Assembly: GCF_004684775.1 (NCBI RefSeq)
Contig: NZ_SRIC01000036.1
Location: 1-46,417 of the forward strand
Direction of reading: 5' to 3'
Source: Streptomyces sp. MZ04
GTDB lineage: Bacteria > Actinomycetota > Actinomycetes > Streptomycetales > Streptomycetaceae
Length of the DNA: 46,417 nucleotides
Below, one piece after another: positions 19,943 through 29,967 of the stretch. The notes beneath the pieces were generated by a model that was not told where the DNA came from, did no database searches, and saw only the letters and a list, made by a program, of their open reading frames with translations. The position numbers and the translations under genes were made by a program. How positions within the stretch are numbered: position 1 is the first letter of the stretch; each line of letters begins with the position of its first letter.

Positions 19943-21226
19943 TTCCCGGTTCAGCTGACGCCTCAGAAACTTGGTCTCTAATGTGTGAGACGTGAAGACC
20001 AAGCATGTGCGGCGGGCTTTCAAGTTCCGCTTCTACCCGACGGATGCGCAAGCGGCAGCGCTGTCCCGGACGTTCGGGTGCGTACGTAAGGTCTACAACT
20101 TGGCTCTGCAGGCCCGTACCGAGGCCTGGTACCAGAGGCAGGAACGAGTGAACTACGTACAGACGTCGGCCTTGCTCACTGAGTGGAAGAAGACCGATGA
20201 TCTCGCGTACTTGGGAGCCGTCTCCTCGGTGCCGCTTCAGCAAGCACTGCGCCACTTGCAGGCTGCGTTCGTCAACTTCTGGGAGGGGCGCGCCGGGTAT
20301 CCCAGCTTCAAATCGAAGAAGAAGTCGCGCTCGTCGGCGGAGTACACGCGTTCGGCATTTCGCTGGCGGGACGGGCGCCTGACGCTGGCGATGATGGATG
20401 ATCCGCTGGACATTGTCTGGTCAAGGCCTCTGCCAGACGGCGCTGAGCCCTCCACGGTGACAGTGTCACGTGACGCTGCTGGGCGATGGTTCGTATCACT
20501 TCTGGTGGAAGATCCGTCCGTCCAGCCGCTTGGTCCCGCCGCGCATGATGCGGTGGCGCTTGATGTCGGGCTGACATCGTTGGTGACGCTCTCCACAGGA
20601 GAAAAGATCGCCAACCCCAGGCACGAACGTCGCGACCGTGGACGTCTTGCCCGAGCCCAGCGCCAATTGGCACGCAAGGAGGCTGGGTCGAAGAATCGGG
20701 AGAAGGCGCGACGGCAGATTGCAAAGATCCATGCTCGTATTACGGACCGTCGGAGGGATCACCTCCACAAACTGACTACTCGACTCGTGCGTGAGAACCA
20801 AACGATCGTGATCGAGGACCTGAACGTCCGGGGCATGCTGAAGAACCGTTCGCTGGCGAGGGCCATCTCCGATGCGGCATGGACCGAGCTCCGTGGCATG
20901 TTGGACTACAAGTGCGAATGGTACGGACGGCAGCTGGTCGTCGTGGACCAGTGGTACCCGTCGAGCAAGACGTGCTCGGCGTGCGGGTACCACCTTGCGA
21001 AGCTCCCTCTCAACGTCCGACAGTGGACGTGCCCCGCGTGTAGCACCCTGCATGACAGGGACGAGAACGGGGCGAAGAACCTTCTGGCCGTCGGGCAGGC
21101 GGTCACAGCCTGTGGAGCTGGTGTAAGACCTCAACGGGATGCTTCCCGGACGAGGCGGCCGGCTGCGAAGCAGGAAGCCAAGCAGGCGACTGCTGGACAC
21201 TTCTCTCCGGAGAAATGAATGTCAAC
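19943..21226 (+). mobile_element. TnpB-only IS200/IS605-type element (boundaries estimated)
   Basis: A lone tnpB is flanked on the left by an imperfect hairpin GTT-CAG-CTGA-CGCC-TCAG-A-AAC (19949-19970) and a second stem GTCTC/GAGAC (19974-19978 with 19987-19991) that ends at the start codon. On the right lies TTCTC/GAGAA (21201-21214), overlapping the last codons. Subterminal hairpins without terminal inverted repeats or a target duplication are the IS200/IS605 pattern. There is no TnpA gene, so this is an IS1341-like, non-autonomous form. The ends given here (after TTAAT on the left, after TCAAC on the right) are a guess from hairpin spacing. Its base composition is visibly less GC-rich than the genes on either side. 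Confidence 0.75.
19992..21218 (+). CDS. tnpB: TnpB, RNA-guided RuvC-type nuclease of an IS200/IS605-like element
   Basis: The 408-residue protein starts at GTG 19992. The N-terminus (RRAFKFRFYPTDAQAAALSR) matches the OrfB HTH/wedge region. The RuvC triad is intact: D191 (VALDVGLTSL), E275 (IVIEDLNVRGM) and an Asp in LHDRDENGAKNL (D355/D357). The zinc finger is complete: C328/C331 (TCSACG) and C347/C350 (TCPACS). No frameshift or stop interrupts it, and the length is normal for TnpB. Relatives such as ISDra2 TnpB cut DNA guided by an RNA made from the element's right end, keeping the element in place after TnpA excision. No tnpA is present, so mobility would need a partner in trans. Confidence 0.95.
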   Translation: MKTKHVRRAFKFRFYPTDAQAAALSRTFGCVRKVYNLALQARTEAWYQRQERVNYVQTSALLTEWKKTDDLAYLGAVSSVPLQQALRHLQAAFVNFWEGRAGYPSFKSKKKSRSSAEYTRSAFRWRDGRLTLAMMDDPLDIVWSRPLPDGAEPSTVTVSRDAAGRWFVSLLVEDPSVQPLGPAAHDAVALDVGLTSLVTLSTGEKIANPRHERRDRGRLARAQRQLARKEAGSKNREKARRQIAKIHARITDRRRDHLHKLTTRLVRENQTIVIEDLNVRGMLKNRSLARAISDAAWTELRGMLDYKCEWYGRQLVVVDQWYPSSKTCSACGYHLAKLPLNVRQWTCPACSTLHDRDENGAKNLLAVGQAVTACGAGVRPQRDASRTRRPAAKQEAKQATAGHFSPEK

Positions 21227-21250
21227 TGATCGCGATACGGTAACGTTCCG
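21060..21250 (+). ncRNA. Predicted omegaRNA (reRNA) locus at the tnpB 3' end and right flank
   Basis: In studied TnpB systems the guide RNA scaffold comes from the 3' part of the tnpB gene and the right end, and the guide is the flanking host sequence just beyond the right end. Here that would place the scaffold roughly at 21060-21226, including the 21201-21214 hairpin, and the guide in the mltG upstream region from ~21227. This is placed by analogy; the exact ends are not visible. Confidence 0.4.
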
Positions 21251-21355
21251 CGCGATGCGGCGGTGTTCGAACAGCTGCCGCACAGCATCAAGAGGCGGAT
21301 CGGTTGCCCCTGCTATCCCAGTCGGCGGCCCCGCCTCGCGGCTTGTAGGGGATCG

Positions 21356-23023
21356 ATGACTGAGTATGGCCGGGGCCCAGGCTCCGAACCGTGGCATCCC
21401 GAGGACCCGTTGTACGGGGACGGCGGATGGGGAGGACAGGCGCCCGCGGGCGGCCCGTCCACCTACGGCGGCCAGGGGCAGTACCACCCGCAGCAGCCGC
21501 ACCAGCCTCAGCAGCACCCCCAGCAGGCCCAGTACGACGACTGGAGCACGGGCCAGCAGCAGGCCTACGGTCAGCAGCAGTACGACGGGACCGGCGCACA
21601 GCAGCAGTACGACGGCGGCTGGGACACCGGCCGGCAGGGCCAGGTCCCGTACGGCGGCGACCCGGTGGACCCCTACGGCGGCCAGCCGGGCGGCTACGGC
21701 GGGGAGAGCGCCGACTTCTACGGCACCCCCGACGCGTACCCGCCGCCGGAGCCGCCGCACCGCCGCCGCCCGGCCCCCGAGCCGGAGCCGGACTGGGATC
21801 CGGGCCCCGACCAGGGCGAGCACGCCTTCTTCTCGGGCGCCGACGACGATGACGACGAGTACGACGAGCCGGGCCGCAAGGGCGGCCGCGGGGACCGTCG
21901 GGGCGGCCGAGGCGGCAAGAAGCCGAAGAAGCGCCGCAGCGGCTGCGCCTGCCTGGTCGTGACGCTGGTCTTCGCCGGTGGTCTCGGCGGGGTCGGCTAT
22001 TTCGGCTATCAGTTCTATCAGGACCGATTCGGTACGTCGCCCGATTACGCGGGTGAGGGCAGCGGTACGGCCACCGTGGACATTCCCAAGGGTTCCGGCG
22101 GTTATGTGATCGGCCAGAAACTGAAGGAGGCCGGGGTCGTCAAGAGCGTGGATGCTTTTGTCTCCGCGCAGGCGCAGAATCCCGAGGGCGATACTATTCA
22201 GGCGGGCGCCTACGTCCTGAAGAAGAAAATGTCGGCGACAAGTGCCGTCGAATTGATGCTGAGTCCGAAGAGCCGCAACAACCTCATTGTTCCGCCGGGT
22301 ACGCGGAATGTGGCGGTGTATGCGGAGCTCGACAAGCGCCTTGACCTGAAGAAGGGCACCACGAAGGGCATCGCCCGCAAGGAATGGAAGAGTCTCGGAC
22401 TTCCGGACTGGGCGACGTCGAACATGGCCAAGGACGTCAAGGATCCGCTGGAAGGCTTCCTCCACCCGTCCAGCTATCCGGTCGCCAAGGGCAAGAAGCC
22501 CGAAGACGTCCTGAAGGATATGGTCGCCCAAGCCACCGAGAAGTACGACCAGTTGGATGTGGAGTCGCAGGCCAAGCGGCTCAACCTGGACAACCCCCTC
22601 CAGGTCGTCACGGTCGCGAGCCTCGTCCAGGCCGAGGGCAAGTATAAGCGCGACTTCGACAAGGTCGCGACGGTCGTCTACAACCGCCTGAAGACCGGAA
22701 ACACCGAGACATACGGGCTGCTCGACTTCGACTCCACGGTGAATTACCTCAAGGGCGAGTCCAAGCTGGCCACGGGTTCGGTCGACGGCCTCCGCAAGAT
22801 CAACGATCCGTACAACACCTACAAGATCAAGGGTCTGCCTCCCGGTCCGATTGGGAATCCCGGAGACGAGGCGATCGACTCCGCGCTCCACCCGGCGAAG
22901 GGGAATTGGTACTACTTCGTATCGGTCAGTGCGGATGAGACGTTGTTCGCCGAGACCAACGAAGAGCACAACCGAAACCGCGAGAAGTACGAGCAGAACC
23001 AAGAGGAACAGAACGGCGAATGA
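21356..23023 (+). CDS. mltG: Endolytic murein transglycosylase MltG (YceG-like)
   Basis: Start ATG 21356 has AGGGG 5 bases upstream and gives 555 residues. The first ~195 residues are a cytoplasmic, disordered Gln/Gly/Pro/Tyr-rich region (QQQYDG repeats, an acidic DDDDDEYDE patch, then a basic KKPKKRR patch). One membrane segment follows (~197-219, CACLVVTLVFAGGLGGVGYFG). The extracellular YceG domain includes LEGFLHPSSYP, catalytic Glu E427 in ASLVQAEGKY, FDKVATVVYNRL, and the C-terminal GLPPGPIGNPG and YYFVSV. The enzyme cuts nascent glycan strands and sets their length. The long N-terminal tail is typical of Streptomyces and absent from E. coli MltG. It overlaps aroE by four bases. Confidence 0.95.
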   Translation: MTEYGRGPGSEPWHPEDPLYGDGGWGGQAPAGGPSTYGGQGQYHPQQPHQPQQHPQQAQYDDWSTGQQQAYGQQQYDGTGAQQQYDGGWDTGRQGQVPYGGDPVDPYGGQPGGYGGESADFYGTPDAYPPPEPPHRRRPAPEPEPDWDPGPDQGEHAFFSGADDDDDEYDEPGRKGGRGDRRGGRGGKKPKKRRSGCACLVVTLVFAGGLGGVGYFGYQFYQDRFGTSPDYAGEGSGTATVDIPKGSGGYVIGQKLKEAGVVKSVDAFVSAQAQNPEGDTIQAGAYVLKKKMSATSAVELMLSPKSRNNLIVPPGTRNVAVYAELDKRLDLKKGTTKGIARKEWKSLGLPDWATSNMAKDVKDPLEGFLHPSSYPVAKGKKPEDVLKDMVAQATEKYDQLDVESQAKRLNLDNPLQVVTVASLVQAEGKYKRDFDKVATVVYNRLKTGNTETYGLLDFDSTVNYLKGESKLATGSVDGLRKINDPYNTYKIKGLPPGPIGNPGDEAIDSALHPAKGNWYYFVSVSADETLFAETNEEHNRNREKYEQNQEEQNGE

Positions 23024-23850
23024 GCGGGAAGCAAAAGCGCGCAGCAGTCCTGGGCTCCCCCATCGCCCATTCCCTCTCCCCGGTGCTGCACCGCGCCGCA
23101 TACGGGGAGCTGGGTCTGGCCGGCTGGACGTATGACCTGTTCGACGTCGACGAGGCGGCGCTGCCCGGCTTCATCGCCGGGCTGGGTCCCGAGTGGGCCG
23201 GGCTCTCCCTGACGATGCCGCTCAAGCGTGCGGTGATCCCGCTGCTCGACGAGATCAGCGAGACCGCGGCCTCCGTGGAGGCCGTCAACACCGTCGTCCT
23301 CAAGGGCGACGGCCGCCGCGTGGGCGACAACACCGACATCCCCGGCATGGTCGCCGCCCTGCGTGAGCGCGGGATCGAGCAGGTCGAGTCCGCGGCGATC
23401 CTCGGCGCGGGCGCCACCGCGTCGTCCGCGCTCGCCGCGCTCGCGCGGATCTGCACGGGCGAGGTCGTCGCGTACGTACGCAGTGCGGCGCGCGCCGCCG
23501 AGATGCGGCAGTGGGGCGAGCGGCTCGACGTGGAGGTGCGGACGGCGGACTGGTCGGACGCCGAGCGGGCGCTCAGCGCGCCCCTGGTGATCGCCACGAC
23601 TCCGGCGGGCACGACCGACGCGCTCTCGGGGGCCGTGCCCGAGCGGCCGGCCACCCTCTTCGACGTGCTGTACGACCCGTGGCCCACTGCACTCGCGGCC
23701 CGCTGGTCGGGGTGCGGCGGGGCCGTCGTCAGCGGGCTCGATCTGCTGGTGCACCAGGCCGTGCTGCAGGTCGAGCAAATTACGGGGCGGGCTCCGGCGC
23801 CGCTCGACGTGATGCGCAAGGCGGGGGAACACGCGCTCGACGGGCGTTAG
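23020..23850 (+). CDS. aroE: Shikimate dehydrogenase
   Basis: The 276-residue protein begins in an ATGA overlap with mltG. It has the substrate-binding signature GSPIAHSLSPVLHRAAY, the catalytic Lys in LTMPLKRAV, NTVVL, DNTDIPGM and a Rossmann NADP site (AILGAGATASSALAAL), then GLDLLVHQAVLQVEQITG. It reduces 3-dehydroshikimate to shikimate, one step before AroK. The location upstream of aroC-aroK-aroB supports AroE over a quinate/shikimate paralogue. Confidence 0.93.
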   Translation: MSGKQKRAAVLGSPIAHSLSPVLHRAAYGELGLAGWTYDLFDVDEAALPGFIAGLGPEWAGLSLTMPLKRAVIPLLDEISETAASVEAVNTVVLKGDGRRVGDNTDIPGMVAALRERGIEQVESAAILGAGATASSALAALARICTGEVVAYVRSAARAAEMRQWGERLDVEVRTADWSDAERALSAPLVIATTPAGTTDALSGAVPERPATLFDVLYDPWPTALAARWSGCGGAVVSGLDLLVHQAVLQVEQITGRAPAPLDVMRKAGEHALDGR

Positions 23851-23892
23851 GATCCACTCCTTTCGGCACTGATCAGGGGGAGTGCGTCGTCG

Positions 23893-24129
23893 ATGGAGAG
23901 TGTCGTGTCCGCGGCCGGGAACGGGGTGACTCTGGCCTCGGGCCGGTGGGACGTGTTCGAGCTGCTGATCCAGTTCCTGTCCCGGTTCCTGCTGCTGCGG
24001 TTCCTGCCGGTCTGGCTGCAGTTGACCATCTTCGGCCTTGTTCTGACCGCCGCTGTCACGGTATGGGCCGTCCGGCGCGCGAGGGCGACCGACGGGCTCG
24101 GCGCGGCCGCCGCGGATGCCGAGGACTGA
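23893..24129 (+). CDS. Small conserved hypothetical membrane protein
   Basis: The 78-residue protein starts at ATG 23893, with GGGGGAG about 12 bases upstream. The middle (~25-62: FELLIQFLSRFLLLRFLPVWLQLTIFGLVLTAAVTVWAV) forms one long or two short membrane segments; the C-terminus is Ala/Asp-rich and cytoplasmic-looking. I recognise a short gene at this position in Streptomyces, between aroE and aroC, but know no function. Confidence 0.65.
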   Translation: MESVVSAAGNGVTLASGRWDVFELLIQFLSRFLLLRFLPVWLQLTIFGLVLTAAVTVWAVRRARATDGLGAAAADAED

Positions 24130-24258
24130 GCGGAGACGTCCGCCTTGTGGACCGGGGGCCGGGTCCCGGGCCCCGGCGTGGGAGGATCAGACGTGGCGGG
24201 CCAGGGCCGCGCACCCGGCCGCGCCACGCAGTTCCAGGCGCGAGCATGAGGAGCACCG

Positions 24259-25439
24259 TTGAGCAGGTTGCGTTGGCTGACCGCGGGCGAGTCCCACGGA
24301 CCCGCACTTGTGGCGACGCTGGAGGGTCTTCCCGCCGGCGTGCCGATCACCACGGAGATGGTGGCCGACCACCTGGCCCGGCGGCGCCTCGGCTATGGGC
24401 GCGGTGCGCGCATGAAGTTCGAGCGCGACGAGGTCACCTTCCTGGGCGGCGTCCGGCACGGCCTGACCATGGGATCGCCGATCGCGATCATGGTGGGCAA
24501 CACCGAGTGGCCCAAGTGGGAACAGGTCATGGCGGCCGACCCGGTCGACCCGGAGATCCTCGCCGACCTGGCCCGCAACGCCCCGCTGACCCGCCCCCGG
24601 CCCGGCCACGCCGACCTCGCGGGCATGCAGAAGTACGGCTTCGACGAGGCCCGCCCGATCCTGGAGCGCGCCTCCGCCCGCGAGACCGCGGCCCGCGTCG
24701 CGCTCGGCGCGGTGGCACGCTCGTACCTGAAGGAGACGGCCGGGATCGAGATCGTCAGCCACGTGACCGAGCTGGCGGCGGCCAAGGCGCCCTACGGCGT
24801 CTACCCGACCCCCGCCGACGTCGAGAAGCTCGACGCCGACCCGGTGCGCTGCCTCGACGCCGACGCGTCGAAGGCGATGGTCGCCGAGATCGACCAGGCC
24901 CACAAGGACGGCGACACCCTGGGTGGTGTGGTCGAGGTGCTCGCGTACGGGGTGCCGGTGGGGCTTGGCTCGCACGTGCACTGGGACCGGCGGCTCGACG
25001 CGCGGCTCGCCGCCGCGCTCATGGGCATCCAGGCCATCAAGGGCGTCGAGGTCGGCGACGGCTTCGACCTCGCGCGGGTGCCGGGCTCCAAGGCGCACGA
25101 CGAGATCGTCTCCACCGACGAGGGCATCAAGCGCACCTCCGGCCGCTCCGGCGGCACCGAGGGCGGCCTGACCACCGGTGAACTGCTGCGTGTACGCGCC
25201 GCGATGAAGCCCATCGCGACCGTGCCGCGCGCGCTCGCCACCGTCGACGTCGCCACCGGCGAGGCCACCAAGGCGCACCACCAGCGCTCCGACGTGTGTG
25301 CCGTGCCCGCGGCCGGCATCGTCGCCGAGGCGATGGTCGCCCTCGTCCTGGCCGACGCCGTCGCCGAGAAGTTCGGCGGCGACAGCGTGCCCGAGACCCG
25401 GCGGAACGTGACGTCGTACCTCGACAACCTCCAGATCCG

Positions 25440-25443
<4 letters not shown>
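24259..25443 (+). CDS. aroC: Chorismate synthase
   Basis: The 394-residue protein starts at a rare TTG (24259), chosen because GAGGAG sits 6 bases upstream and the product then begins [16 protein letters not shown], the invariant AroC N-terminus. Further signatures are [16 protein letters not shown] and [24 protein letters not shown] (25138-25209). It uses reduced FMN to convert EPSP to chorismate. The stop overlaps aroK by four bases (GTGA). Confidence 0.96.
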
Positions 25444-27055
<1,612 letters not shown>

Positions 27056-27120
27056 AGCGCCTGAGCGGCGCACTGGATCACCAGTGTGACGCACTAGAAC
27101 AAGCCACGGGCACCCTGCGG

Positions 27121-27156
27121 CTTCCCCGGCCGTTCACACAACGTCGGCCGGGGAAG
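27121..27156 (+). terminator. Terminator after aroB
   Basis: A perfect 12-bp stem, CTTCCCCGGCCG (27121-27132) with its complement at 27145-27156, and a 12-base loop, closes the mltG-aro unit. No T run follows. Confidence 0.7.
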
Positions 27157-27228
27157 GTACCGTTCGGTAGCGGGTGGCCCCGGCCGCCGCCCGACCAGCG
27201 TCAGTCGCACGAGACGGAGTGGCACCGG

Positions 27229-28137
27229 ATGCAGCACGCAGTGGGATCTCCGCTGCCGCCGCCCCATCAGCCGGGGCACGGACCGGCCACCGGCTGGTCC
27301 CCGGCCGCACACCACCCGAGCGGTCCGCCGCCGGGTGCCGCGCCGGGCGGCCCACCGCCTCCCGCACCTGGCTTCGCGGGCGTTCCGGGCACGGCCCCGC
27401 ACCCGCACGCCCCGGCACCGCAGCATCACGCGGCTCCGGGCGCCCCGCAGCACGTCGGGGCCCAACACGGCGCCCCCGTGCCCCCGACCCCGGACACGAC
27501 GGGCCACATCCAGCTCCCGCCCGGCGGCCCCGTCGCCATGCCGAGCCCCCCTCTGGGCATGGCCCAGGCGGACACCGGCGCCACCACGCTGGCCGTCCTC
27601 CTGATCGGCCCCGCGGGCGCGGGCAAGACGAGCGTCGCCAAGTTCTGGGCCGAGCACCGCCGCGTACCGACGGCCCACATCAGCCTCGACGACGTACGCG
27701 AATGGGTGCGCTCGGGCTTCGCGGACCCTCAGTCGGGCTGGAACGACCACTCGGAAGCCCAGTACCGCCTGGCCCGCCGCACCTGCGGCTTCGCCGCGCG
27801 CAACTTCCTGGCCAACGGCATCTCCTGCATCCTCGACGACGCGGTCTTCCCCGACCGCCCGGTCGTCGGCCTCGGCGGCTGGAAGCGCCACGTGGGCCCC
27901 GGCCTGCTGCCCGTCGTCCTCCTCCCGGGCCTGGAGATCGTCCTGGAGCGCAACGCGGAACGCAGCGGCAACCGCCGCCTCACCGACGAGGAAGTGGCCC
28001 GCATCCACGGCCGGATGGCGGGCTGGTACGGCTCGGGCCTCCCCATCATCGACAACTCCCAACTGGACGTCCCCGCAACGGCCCGCGTCCTGGACGACGT
28101 CCTGGCCCGCTCGATCGCGAGCCCGCCCAAGTGGTAG
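27229..28137 (+). CDS. P-loop NTPase / polynucleotide-kinase-like protein with a Pro/His-rich N-terminus
   Basis: The 302-residue protein starts at ATG 27229. Residues 1-~115 are low-complexity Pro, His, Gly and Ala (PPPHQPGHGP, APHPHAPAPQHHAAPGAP) and probably disordered. The second half is a small kinase-like P-loop domain: LLIGPAGAGKTS (Walker A 127-135), HISLDDVREW, a second acidic motif CILDDAVFPD, and a C-terminal arginine helix NRRLTDEEVARIHGRM. This resembles the AAA_33/zeta-toxin/polynucleotide kinase group. The substrate is unknown. No partner antitoxin-like gene is beside it. It seems to be transcribed alone after the aroB terminator. Confidence 0.8.
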   Translation: MQHAVGSPLPPPHQPGHGPATGWSPAAHHPSGPPPGAAPGGPPPPAPGFAGVPGTAPHPHAPAPQHHAAPGAPQHVGAQHGAPVPPTPDTTGHIQLPPGGPVAMPSPPLGMAQADTGATTLAVLLIGPAGAGKTSVAKFWAEHRRVPTAHISLDDVREWVRSGFADPQSGWNDHSEAQYRLARRTCGFAARNFLANGISCILDDAVFPDRPVVGLGGWKRHVGPGLLPVVLLPGLEIVLERNAERSGNRRLTDEEVARIHGRMAGWYGSGLPIIDNSQLDVPATARVLDDVLARSIASPPKW

Positions 28138-28232
28138 CCCAGGCCCCCGCCTGATGCCCCGGGGACGTCCCGGGCCGCTCGGTCGGGTGTGCTGAACAGG
28201 CCGTCGCTCGCCGCCGCTCATAGGCTCGTCCC

Positions 28233-29339
28233 ATGTCAGAGGTGTACGCGGCCCGCCGTGAGCGGCTGAGGGAGCGTTGTGCCGCGGGTGGCAGCGCGTC
28301 GGCGTTGGTGTCCCGTCCCGCCAACGTGCGGTATCTCGCGGGAGCGGCGCCCCACGGGGCGGTGCTTCTGCTGGGCAGGGGCGAGGATCTGCTGGTCTGC
28401 GGGCGGCCTCCCGGTGACGAGCAGGGGGAGGGGCGGCCCGATGAGGCGCTGCGGGTGCAGGTGCTCGACGCACCTTGTGGGGATCCCGCCGTGGCGGGGG
28501 CCGGTCTCGCGGCCGGGCAGGGCGTCGAGACGCTCGCCGTCGAGGAGCATCACCTGACCGTCGCCCGGCACCGCGCCCTGGGTTCGGTCGCGCCCCGGCT
28601 GCGTCTGACGGACCTCGGGGGAGCGGTCGAGCAGTTGCGGCTGATCAAGGACGAGGAGGAGATCTCCTGCCTGCGGATCGCCTCCGAGATCGCGGACCAG
28701 GCGCTGAGCGAGCTCCTGGAGTCGATTCTTGTCGGGCGGACCGAGCGTCACCTCGCGCTGGAGCTGGAGCGTCGACTTGTCGACCACGGTGCGGACGGGG
28801 CCGCCTTCGCGACGTCCGTCGGCACCGGACCGAATTCCGGGCGCGGCGGCCACCGGCCCTCCGACCGGCGCGTCGAGGAGGGCGACTTCCTCTCCGTCTG
28901 TCTGGGCGCGGTCTATCGCGGATATCGGTGCGAGATCGGGCGTACGTTCGTCATCGGTACGTCGCCCGCGGACTGGCAGATCGAGTTGTACGACCTTGTC
29001 TTCGCCGCTCAGCGGGCGGGCAGGGAGGCGCTCCAGCCGGGTGCCGCCTACCGTGACATCGACCGCGCGGCACGTCATGTACTGGACTCCGCGGGGTACG
29101 CGGACGGCCTCGCTCCGCTGATGGGACACGGGGTGGGGCTCGAAATCGACGAGGACCCGCAGTTGGCGCCCGCGGCCATGGGTAAACTGGACGTCTGCGT
29201 GCCGGTCACCGTCGAACCGGGGGTTCACCTCCCGGGACGGGGTGGTGTCCGGATCGATGACACGCTCGTCGTGCGCCCCGAGGCGGACGGCGGACCCGAG
29301 CTACTCACCATTACGACCAAGGAGCTGCTCGCGCTCTAG
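28233..29339 (+). CDS. Aminopeptidase P / Xaa-Pro peptidase family protein with altered metal ligands
   Basis: The 368-residue protein has an N-terminal creatinase-like domain (~1-130) and a pita-bread C-terminal domain starting at [11 protein letters not shown]. Conserved elements include [28 protein letters not shown] (H299) and [11 protein letters not shown] (E328). The other three canonical ligands differ: Asp to C223 (VCLGAVY), Asp to E234 (CEIGRT) and Glu to D342 (VRIDDT). Catalysis on Xaa-Pro peptides is therefore uncertain. The start ATG 28233 has no ribosome-binding site, and TAGGCT (28221-28226) just upstream suggests a leaderless mRNA. It lies directly upstream of efp, a common pairing. 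Confidence 0.88.
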   Translation: MSEVYAARRERLRERCAAGGSASALVSRPANVRYLAGAAPHGAVLLLGRGEDLLVCGRPPGDEQGEGRPDEALRVQVLDAPCGDPAVAGAGLAAGQGVETLAVEEHHLTVARHRALGSVAPRLRLTDLGGAVEQLRLIKDEEEISCLRIASEIADQALSELLESILVGRTERHLALELERRLVDHGADGAAFATSVGTGPNSGRGGHRPSDRRVEEGDFLSVCLGAVYRGYRCEIGRTFVIGTSPADWQIELYDLVFAAQRAGREALQPGAAYRDIDRAARHVLDSAGYADGLAPLMGHGVGLEIDEDPQLAPAAMGKLDVCVPVTVEPGVHLPGRGGVRIDDTLVVRPEADGGPELLTITTKELLAL

Positions 29340-29398
29340 CTTTCAGCTGTTGCGCGTGCCCCGGGGTCGTCCACGTCAGTCCAGGAGATTCCGCAACC

Positions 29399-29965
29399 GT
29401 GGCTTCCACGAACGACCTCAAGAACGGCCTGGTGCTCAAGCTCGACGGGGGCCAGCTCTGGTCCGTCGTCGAGTTCCAGCACGTCAAGCCCGGCAAGGGC
29501 CCCGCCTTTGTGCGCACCAAGCTCAAGAACGTGCTGTCCGGCAAGGTCGTCGACAAGACCTTCAACGCCGGCGTCAAGGTCGAGACGGCCACGATCGACA
29601 AGCGCGACATGCAGTTCTCGTACATGGACGGCGACTACTTCGTCTTCATGGACATGGAGACCTACGACCAGCTGCACGTCGACCGCAAGGCCGTCGGCGA
29701 CGCCGCCAACTTCCTGATCGAGGGCTTCACCGCCTCCGTCGCGCAGCACGAGGGCTCGGTTCTCTACGTCGAGCTCCCCGCCGCCGTCGAGCTCGTCATC
29801 CAGGAGACCGAGCCCGGCGTCCAGGGCGACCGCTCCACCGGCGGCACCAAGCCCGCCACGCTGGAGACCGGCCACCAGATCCAGGTGCCGCTCTTCATCA
29901 CCACCGGCGAGAAGATCAAGGTCGACACCCGTGACAGCGGCTACCTCGGCCGGGTGAACAGCTAA
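29399..29965 (+). CDS. efp: Translation elongation factor P
   Basis: The 188-residue protein has the three EF-P beta-barrel domains. It starts at GTG 29399 with [18 protein letters not shown]. The tip loop [10 protein letters not shown] places Lys33 where E. coli EF-P carries its modified lysine. The C-terminal signature [17 protein letters not shown] and [12 protein letters not shown] is present. It relieves ribosome stalling at polyproline. It lies 59 bases after the peptidase-like gene and two bases before nusB. Confidence 0.97.
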   Translation: MASTNDLKNGLVLKLDGGQLWSVVEFQHVKPGKGPAFVRTKLKNVLSGKVVDKTFNAGVKVETATIDKRDMQFSYMDGDYFVFMDMETYDQLHVDRKAVGDAANFLIEGFTASVAQHEGSVLYVELPAAVELVIQETEPGVQGDRSTGGTKPATLETGHQIQVPLFITTGEKIKVDTRDSGYLGRVNS

Positions 29966-29967
29966 CC

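Noticed and set aside
20237..20724. Antisense frames inside tnpB
   Set aside because: Short frames opposite an intact tnpB, with no ribosome-binding site or domain.
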